The notes under the pieces: model-generated
Told to the model about the DNA's origin: nothing
What the model saw: only the letters and a program-made list of their open reading frames with translations
Database searches by the model: none
Program-made: the position numbers and the translations under genes
Origin: Corinectria fuckeliana
Taxonomy: Eukaryota; Ascomycota; Sordariomycetes; Hypocreales; Nectriaceae
DNA length: 64,000 nucleotides
Direction of reading: 5' to 3'
NCBI GenBank assembly: GCA_019137255.1
Contig: WPDH01000175.1
Span: 56,151-120,150, forward strand
In this document: positions 57,939 to 64,000 of the stretch, piece after piece
How positions within the stretch are numbered: the stretch's first letter is position 1
Layout: each line of letters begins with the position of its first letter

Positions 57939-59529
57939 ATGTCTTCCATTGTCAACAAGGTCAAGGAGGCTCTCCACTCCGACAAGTCCACCACCACTGG
58001 GCAGCCCGAGGGCACCCACGGCACCCACAACACCCGCGCCGCCAACACTGCTGATCCTCGCATCGACTCTGACCGTGACCACCGCGCTGCCCACAACACC
58101 ACCACCGGTACTCACACTACCGGCACACATGTGGGCGGCGGTGACTACTCCAACACCGGCCAGCACACCACCACTGCGGGCGGCCTCGGCTCAAACACAC
58201 ACTCTGGCCAGCACACCACCGCGGGTGGTCTTGGTTCAAACACACACACCGGCCAGCACACCACCGCTGGTGGCGTTGGATCCGACTCCCGGGCTTACGG
58301 TACCACGGACGGCCCTGCCTCCAAGACCGATGGCCCTCACAAGTCCAACCTCCTAAACAAAGCCGACCCTCGTGTCGACTCTGACCGCGACCACAGCACG
58401 AACCTGGGTGCCAACCCCCATGGCACCTCTGGCACCGGCGCTTACGATGTCAACCAGACCACCCGCACTGGCGGAGCTGGCGGCTTCGGAGCTTCCAACC
58501 CCACTCACACCGGTGGCATCGGAACTTCCACCGGCGGTCTCGGCAGCTCCAACACTCATGGCACCGCTGCTCACACTGGTGGCTTCGGCAACCAGCACAC
58601 CACCACCGGCGGAAACAGCAACCTCCCCGAGGGTACTGTCGGGCCCCATAGCAGCCGTGTAGCCAACGCTGCCGACCCTCGCATCGACTCCGACCTTGAC
58701 AGCAACAACCGTCGCCAGGGCACCAATACCGGCGCCGGCGGCTTCGGAAGTTCCACCACCCACGGTACCTCTGCTCACACCGGCGGCCTCGGCAACCAGA
58801 ACACCGCTGGTGGCTTCGGCAACCAGCACACCACCGCAGGAGGATACAACAACAACCTCCCTGAAGGTACTGTCGGTCCCCACAGCAGCCGTGTAGCCAA
58901 CGCTGCCGACCCTCGTATCGACTCCGACCTTGACAGCAACAACCGTCGCCAGGGCACCAACACCGGCGCCGGCGGGTTCGGGAGCTCCAACACCCACGGC
59001 ACCAACAACGGGGCTATCGGTTCCAACACGCACACTGGCCAGCACACCACCGCCGGTGGCCTTGGCTCCAACACCACCCATGGCACATCTGCCCACACCG
59101 GTGCTATTGGCTCCAACACTCACAACACCCACGGCAACCAGGGCCTCGGCAGCTCGACCACCACTGGCGGAGCTTACGGCACTGGCCCCGCGCCCAACAC
59201 CACCGGTCCTCACAAGTCAGACATGTTGAACAAGCTTGACCCCCGAGTCGACAGCAACCTCGATGGCAGCAAGACGTACGGCGGCGACAAGACCTTCTCC
59301 CAATCGTAAGTCGAATACAGAATGCATCGACCTGGGAACGTCCCTTGACACTCTCCGTAGGAACGAAACCTCGGCCTACGCGAACAAGGATCCTACCGAC
59401 GCCGCTCAGGTTCCTCCCTCCGTCCTGCAGAAGCATGTTGGCGCTCCCACCGTCACTCATGGCCATGAAGATCATGATCATGCCCGGAGACACAGTGTTT
59501 CTCACCAGGAGCAGCACCGTGGTCTGTAA
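57939..59529 (+). CDS. His/Gly/Thr-rich hydrophilic repeat protein with five DPR(I/V)DSD motifs
   Basis: This protein of 511 residues has exons 57939-59305 and 59361-59529 with a 55-nt intron. It starts MSSIVNKVKEALHSDKST and is almost wholly low-complexity, dominated by Gly, Thr, His, Asn and Ser, with hardly any hydrophobic residues. A conserved motif of the form NxxDPR(I/V)DS(D/N)xD recurs at about residues 39, 142, 245, 323 and 433, usually preceded by GPHxS. Between them are TGQHTTAGGLGSNTH-type units. The C-terminus, from exon 2, is distinct (DPTDAAQVPPSVLQKHVGAP) and ends in a His-rich tail (HGHEDHDH). There is no signal or membrane segment. Such composition resembles hydrophilin-like proteins that protect cells in stress or dormancy; this is inference. 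The His-rich tail could bind metal. Long open frames on the other strand are shadows of the repeats. Confidence 0.9.
58581..58755 (+). repeat. Intragenic tandem duplication, unit 1
   Basis: This segment from GGCTTCGGCAACCAGCACAC onward is nearly the same as 58812-58989. Matching points are 234 bp apart (78 codons), so the frame is kept. Most differences are silent. Confidence 0.9.
58812..58989 (+). repeat. Intragenic tandem duplication, unit 2
   Basis: Partner of 58581-58755. Both units encode GGFGNQHTT, then LPEGTVGPHSSRVANAADPR and the following DSDLDSNNRRQGTNTGAGG. Confidence 0.9.
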
Positions 59530-60007
59530 AGGAAGTTGGAGATTATGAATCACGTACCTAGCATACCCAGTATTTCTTTTTAAGGAGGGTTTCTTTTTTA
59601 GGCCAATAATAGAACTTTCAACGATTCCAACATTAAATTGTCCAGACTGTGATAATACGTGCCAAACTATGATTATTAAGGTGATCGAACCACTATATCA
59701 GACCTAGTCACAAAGCAATCAAGCCAATCCAAGCCACTAGTACCGGCTCGAATGAGGGAAACAAGTTCAGATTCTTTCAGTGCTCACCTTAGTAAACCAA
59801 GGCAGTATGCATTCATCAGCTCACAGGATAATTTGACTGCCTTATCTTATCGCACCTATGCCCCTCCTGTCCATGGCGTTACCCTAGACCTTTGCAACGC
59901 ATCTCGAACTCAGCCTTCTTTCATCATTCACAACTCACAAACATCTCCCCTCAAGGCCACATCACATCACATTACGTCCTCGTCTCACTCTTAACAATGC
60001 AGCCATA
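59530..60007. other. Intergenic gap between repeat-protein gene and ATG5
   Basis: It holds the 3' flank of the repeat-protein gene and the CA-rich leader of ATG5. No gene is seen. Confidence 0.5.
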
Positions 60008-60957
60008 ATGTCGACTCCCATCCCCCAGGCCCTCTGGAACGCTCGCATCCCGCTGCACATTACCCACCCCGCTTCGCCGACGACGCCCTTCATCGCCAGC
60101 ATCCCGCGCTTCAGCTACCTGGCTCTGCTGCTGCCTCGTCTCTCCACCTTCTTCGACTCGCCGTGCTCGAGCTTCCACTTTGAAGACGTCCAGCTGAGGA
60201 ACCTGGCCGTCGGGCTTCTCGTTGACCTATATCGGCCTCCGCTGCCGTGGAGGCTGACGGTGAATGAGGGCGTCGGCTGGGACATTGCGGATACGTTCCT
60301 CAACTGCGTCAAGGAGGTGAGTGGCTGGTCTCGTCAATGAGCCATCGCAGAAGACCTTTCTGGACACCGCCCAAGTGACCTTTGAGGAGTTGCCTGCGGC
60401 TACGTGCTGTAGAGATACCACGACTTGGCCTGTCCACCTTCGAAGCGTGAGGTCAGTCAGTTTGATCCGCTGACATGTCTGCCTAGGCTGACTTCATCCG
60501 CAACGGCAACGCCAACCAAATCATGAAGATGTCCAAGGACAACACCACGCAGCTCTGGAACTCCGTCATGGACAACGACCGTGCCGCCTTCAGCCGCATC
60601 AACGCCCGTCTCCTCAACGCCCCGACCGCCCTCAAGCACGTCCCCATCCGCATCTTCGTCCCGTCCACCTCGCCCGCGGCTGCCGCCGGCTCGTCGGCGC
60701 CGACCCCCTCCGAGTCCGGGTCCTTCCGGGTCGTCCAGTCCCTGGTGCCAGCTCACAGCTCCGGCCGGAGACCGAGGCTGCTGGGCCAGGCGCTCAAGGA
60801 CCTGCTGCCCGGCCTCTTTCCGAGCAGTCGGGATCCGGTTCTGGCAAAGGTCGTGATGCATGGCGCTGCCGTCCCTTTTGATGCGCCGCTCGAGGAGCTG
60901 ATGCGCGAAGCCTCGTACCCGGACGGATGGCTCTGTCTTGTCGTTGTCGTGTTGTGA
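60008..60957 (+). CDS. ATG5: Autophagy protein Atg5
   Basis: This protein of 259 residues has exons 60008-60316 and 60487-60957 with a 170-nt intron (GTGAGT to CCTAG). Atg5 is joined covalently to Atg12 and, with Atg16, drives Atg8 lipidation during autophagosome growth. The N-terminal ubiquitin-like part shows IPQALWNARIPLHITHP, SIPRFSYLALLLPRLS and HFEDVQLRNLAVGLLVDLY. The helical part across the intron has KEADFIRNGNANQIMKMSKD and LWNSVMDND. The second ubiquitin-like part has INARLLNAPTALKHVPIRIF, LLGQALKDLLPGLFPSSRDP and the strongly conserved APLEELMREASYPDGWLCL at the C-terminus. It looks complete but compact; the linker after IRIFVPS is shorter than I recall for some fungal homologues. 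The intron falls exactly after the VKE codons. Confidence 0.95.
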
Positions 60958-61158
60958 GTCGATTTACTGAGCGCTTGGCATATTATGGCGTGGCATGGAA
61001 TGGCGTTTAAGGGAGCAAGTCGAAGGACGTGATGTCCTGGTTTCACAACTGGACTGTCCTGGGAATCTAGTATAGCGAACCCTCTCGGGCACATTTTGGG
61101 TGATTGATAGCACTTATTTCCTTGGGGGATCAAAACAAGATTGAGAACCTTCCCTTGG

Positions 61159-62601
61159 TCAAGTGAAAGTGATCTGCTTTCCCATGAGGCTTCTATATGC
61201 ATCGTTAACCGCCTTCCTCTTCTTCCTCTTAGTCTCCTCATCCTCATCCATTTCTTCATCCTCGTCGACATCATCAGGCCCTGGAATCAAAGGCGCCCAA
61301 GATCGAATCTGTCCATCCATATGGGAGCTATAGATAGCACCAACTGAATTGCCGCCGCCCATGACGGGGCCAGCCAGGTGTCCGCCTCCGCCTGCTCCGC
61401 GCCACACAATACTTGTGATTCGGTTCCGCCCCATCTGCCCACCGCGGGGCCCAACGGGGTTCGATACGCCAGGGCTGCGAAGGCGAGTCACAATGTTTCC
61501 ATCGTGGAGGTCGAGAACCAGGATTTCCTGGTCGTTCGGCCAAAACAGGAGTTCATTTCCAGTCGACAGACTAGACGGAGATACAAGGAAGCTGGTTGTT
61601 TTGGCATGCTGGTTCTGGATCAGAGAGCCGAAGCTCGCCAAAGTGTTGGCCCCCGTTGCTGCGTCCCAGACTCGAATGCGGCGGTCGAGGCCAGCCGAGA
61701 TGATGAACCTCCCGTCGTCTGTCCACTGTAGGCCATTGACCGCCTCGTCATGGGCCTGTGCGGAAGCTCTGAAATGCGGCATCTGATCCCAGTCCATGCC
61801 CGCGGCCGTGGCGTGGTTGTACCGATGAACGATGCCAAGCGAGTCCTCTTGGTCTAGCTGTGCGATGACACCGCCGGCGCGTCGGATATCCCATACTCGA
61901 ACCTTTCCGTCGGCATGGCCGCTAACGACAATGTGGTCGTGGCGAGGACTCCATGCCGTTGACAGGACAGGCCCACCATGCGCTACCAAAGCCTGAACCG
62001 CCGACCCAGATTTCAGGTCGACAAGCCGCACGTTGGAGTGCTGTGTGGCGACCGCAACAAGAAGATGGTCGGCGATGGGACTGGTCGAGTGGGAATATAT
62101 AGTCGCGTTCAGATCGAAACTGGCCGAGAGCGCGCAACGCTGGGTCGCCCATAGCTTCAGCTTCTTGTCATAGGAACTCGAGAGGAAAGCATCTGGATCG
62201 AACGGGTAGAAGGCAAGATGAGTAATGCCATGGGTATGCCCAGCCGAGTGCTGCTCCCGCGTCGACCGCGTGATGGTGCCCACGGGGCGGAAGGTATGCA
62301 GCTTGTGCGGGTTCCCGCAGGCCTCGAGATCCCAGATCTTGATGGCGCCCTCCGCGCCGCCCGAGAGGAGGATGCGCCCGTCGAACTTGTCGAGCGCGAG
62401 GGCGCTGACGCCGGCGCCGTGGGCGCGGATATTGTGTGCGCGCTCGTCTACGCCGGCCGGGTCGGGCCGCGGCGCGATCTCGCCATTGAAGCGATGCTGC
62501 GGCGCGGGCGCAAAGGAGCGGAGGAGGTCGGTCGTGACGGTGCGGGCGAGGCCACGGGGATCCAGATCACCCGTTTCGCGAGCGAGCAGACGGGCCTGCA
62601 T
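61159..62601 (-). CDS. WD40 protein of the CSA/ERCC8 (Ckn1/Rad28) family
   Basis: This intronless protein of 480 residues has a seven-bladed propeller pattern. Clear WD-type ends are AIKIWDLEAC, KLKLWATQRC, NVRLVDLKSG, KVRVWDIRRA, RIRVWDAATG and QIRSWAPLIP. The N-terminal segment MQARLLARETGDLDPRGLA with TTDLLRSFAPAPQHRF, and the MDWDQMPHFRASAQAHDEAVNGLQW segment, fit CSA, the substrate receptor of a DDB1-Cul4 ubiquitin ligase in transcription-coupled nucleotide excision repair. The C-terminus is acidic then basic (DEDEEMDEDEETKRKKRK), a possible nuclear localisation signal. A stop codon lies directly before the ATG, fixing the start. Its 3' end faces that of ATG5 only 201 bp away, so the two transcripts may overlap in their 3' UTRs. 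Confidence 0.88.
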   Translation of the reverse strand: MQARLLARETGDLDPRGLARTVTTDLLRSFAPAPQHRFNGEIAPRPDPAGVDERAHNIRAHGAGVSALALDKFDGRILLSGGAEGAIKIWDLEACGNPHKLHTFRPVGTITRSTREQHSAGHTHGITHLAFYPFDPDAFLSSSYDKKLKLWATQRCALSASFDLNATIYSHSTSPIADHLLVAVATQHSNVRLVDLKSGSAVQALVAHGGPVLSTAWSPRHDHIVVSGHADGKVRVWDIRRAGGVIAQLDQEDSLGIVHRYNHATAAGMDWDQMPHFRASAQAHDEAVNGLQWTDDGRFIISAGLDRRIRVWDAATGANTLASFGSLIQNQHAKTTSFLVSPSSLSTGNELLFWPNDQEILVLDLHDGNIVTRLRSPGVSNPVGPRGGQMGRNRITSIVWRGAGGGGHLAGPVMGGGNSVGAIYSSHMDGQIRSWAPLIPGPDDVDEDEEMDEDEETKRKKRKAVNDAYRSLMGKQITFT

Positions 62602-63168
62602 TCATCTGGGCTGGAAGCGGTTGAGCAAGGTGAAGTCAAGGGCTAGTGCATGCGCCTGGAGTTTGCATGCAACACGGCGAGACCGTGTGAAGCATGGAGG
62701 CGTGAAGTGTCGTGAAGTGGTTGGTTGTGAGCGAAGGAAGTTGTGATGTCAGCCTGTCCACCTAAGTAGGTACCTAATTACTTAGTAGAGAACCTAGCCG
62801 TCGCGCTGCTGCATGATCCCGCAACGACCCCACATTGGCCAGAATCGACCGCCTCAAACTTTCACCTTCAACTTCCATTGCAGCCAACTTCAAGTCTTCA
62901 ACTCGGACGGGACGTAAGTTAGGCAGTAATCCTCTTGTCGCCTCCTTTGGCCTTGAGCTGGGCTTCTTCTCTCACTGAACTAATTGGAAGAGTCTTTGTC
63001 GACTGCGTCTAGGACGCAACCTTCGTGCGCCAGCCTCAATCAAGCCATGTTCCGTCCTCGACATAAGAGAGCGAATCGTATCACCGCCAATTCGCCTTCA
63101 CCCCGAGAACCGGCAAGACTGGCAAAAAGTAGGATTTCTCGCGTCGCCGCCTTGAACCCTAGGTAGCT
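62602..63168. other. Divergent intergenic region
   Basis: This is the shared promoter of the CSA-like gene and the gene starting at 63169. An open frame at 62984-63166 (60 codons) ends just before the ATG at 63169 in another frame and may be an upstream open reading frame or chance. Confidence 0.45.
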
Positions 63169-63910
63169 ATGGATCACAATCTCGTCGTGCCCATCAGCGA
63201 GCCCGCCGAAGCTACGGCATCAGAGACTTCAGATCATGAGCAGCCTCACATCCCCGCCTCGAAGCGTCGACATGCAACCCTATACGACGCAGTGGCCGGT
63301 AAGTCAAAGAAGTCAAAGCGTTTTCCATTTCATCACGTGAAGCTCATCGTATGCAGGAAAGGTCTCATATAGCCAGGGTCCTCGAAATGAAGAGACGGAG
63401 CCCCTACCCCCTCACCCAAGAACCATCAAATACTCGACCAAGGAAATCCCCTTGGCGCCAGACGAGGTTCTGTTCAGGCGCAAGGATGCACCTGAGCGCT
63501 ATTTAGAGCACGACATCTACTACGCCCACGAACAGGACCTTCCCTGCGGCGGCCAAGGCGTCTTGCCTGAGAGTGACCTGCTGAAGGCCATCCATGGCTA
63601 TGCAAGCACGTTCTATAGCTCAAAGAGCCGTGGGGACGATGCCGTCGGCGATACGGGCGTAGCGGCGAGAAGCATGGACGAGACGGCGCTCCTGGCCTTT
63701 GGAATCCTGCTTGAAGAAGCGGGCAAGGAGGTTCTTGGCCGGCGGGGCGACCTGGTCTTCACCGAAGGGGCAGATGATACTGCGGATGGAGACGGGGAGG
63801 AAGCGGCGGCGCGCGAGGATGCTCGCATCGTCGGGCATCAGGACGTTGCTTTCCATCGGAAGAGGGGGCCCAAGCGACAGAAGGTCGCCGATACCACTGA
63901 TGACGAGTAA
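63169..63910 (+). CDS. Possible Rrn9-like RNA polymerase I initiation factor (227 aa)
   Basis: This protein of 227 residues has exons 63169-63298 and 63357-63910 with a 58-nt intron (GTAAGT to ATGCAG). After a disordered start (MDHNLVVPISEPAEATASET) comes KRRHATLYDAVAG, then EVLFRRKDAPERYLEHDIYY. The core is LPESDLLKAIHGYASTFYSS, followed by SMDETALLAFGILLEEAGKE and an acidic stretch. It ends with HRKRGPKRQKVADTTDDE, a likely nuclear localisation signal. The SDLLKAIHxYAS segment recalls the short fungal Rrn9 domain of the polymerase I upstream factor, but this is from memory and only moderately sure. The gene itself is well supported by the splice sites and by continuity of the frame. It is complete within the window. 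Confidence 0.75.
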
Positions 63911-64000
63911 GAGTAAGCTCGGGTGACGGGACAGGCCAGCGAGGGAAACATCGACCACGGAATTAGAGACACCTCTGGCCGGGGAAACCACACCTCCTAA
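63911..64000. other. 3' flank of the last gene
   Basis: Only downstream sequence of the preceding gene is seen up to the window end. Confidence 0.4.

Noticed and set aside
58353..59213. 286-codon Gly/Val/Ala-rich open frame on the minus strand
   Set aside because: Antisense to the repeat-protein gene; the apparent repeats are the complement of the coding repeats.
62984..63166. 60-codon frame just before the last gene
   Set aside because: Not in frame with the downstream ATG and no splice joins them sensibly; at most an upstream open reading frame.

Overview
This window is nuclear DNA of a filamentous ascomycete, most likely a Sordariomycete. Genes are monocistronic, lie on both strands and are separated by 0.2 to 5.7 kb. 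Nearly all carry one or two short introns (about 45-170 nt) with GTAAGT-like donors and CTAAC/CTGAC branch points. Homologues such as Atg5, Rvs167, Rrp7, Nfs1, a CSA-like WD protein, a CsbD/Hmp1-like protein and a two-domain 5-oxoprolinase fit this placement. I saw no CRISPR array, operon, phage or intact transposon. I support 22 protein genes, one tRNA gene and one doubtful reading frame.

Layout. At 0-8 kb are a truncated MFS transporter, a tiny Cys-rich protein and a long gene-poor stretch with an AT-rich patch. At 7.8-11.7 kb is a large, mostly disordered protein whose N-terminus looks like an H2B-like histone fold followed by an H2A-like histone fold. At 12.9-22.7 kb are a CsbD-like stress protein, mitochondrial cysteine desulfurase, an Rvs167-type BAR-SH3 protein and an F-box protein. 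At 24.5-33.6 kb are a MOSC/ferredoxin-reductase fusion, a second MFS transporter, Rrp7 and an ADIP-family coiled-coil protein. At 34.0-37.6 kb are tRNA-Thr(AGT), a small CCHC zinc-knuckle gene and a gene-free stretch with RIP-like decayed repeats. At 37.6-48.7 kb are 5-oxoprolinase, an NmrA-like reductase and an ADGF/CECR1-type adenosine deaminase. At 50.4-64 kb are a small secreted Cys-rich protein followed by an in-frame open stretch, an AidB/ACAD11-like acyl-CoA dehydrogenase, a MARVEL protein, a His/Gly/Thr-rich repeat protein, Atg5, a CSA-type WD40 protein and a possible Rrn9-like factor.

How the genes work together. Most are unrelated housekeeping genes: Fe-S cluster assembly, endocytosis, ribosome biogenesis, autophagy, DNA repair and glutathione turnover. 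There is no biosynthetic cluster. The strongest lead is the H2B-H2A-like histone doublet at 7.8 kb with its repeated C-terminal motif. Secondary leads are the in-frame open stretch after the secreted-protein gene, two GC-AG introns in two MFS genes, the MOSC-reductase fusion and the zinc-knuckle gene. All family assignments come from reading the sequence and from memory of the families. No database search was run.
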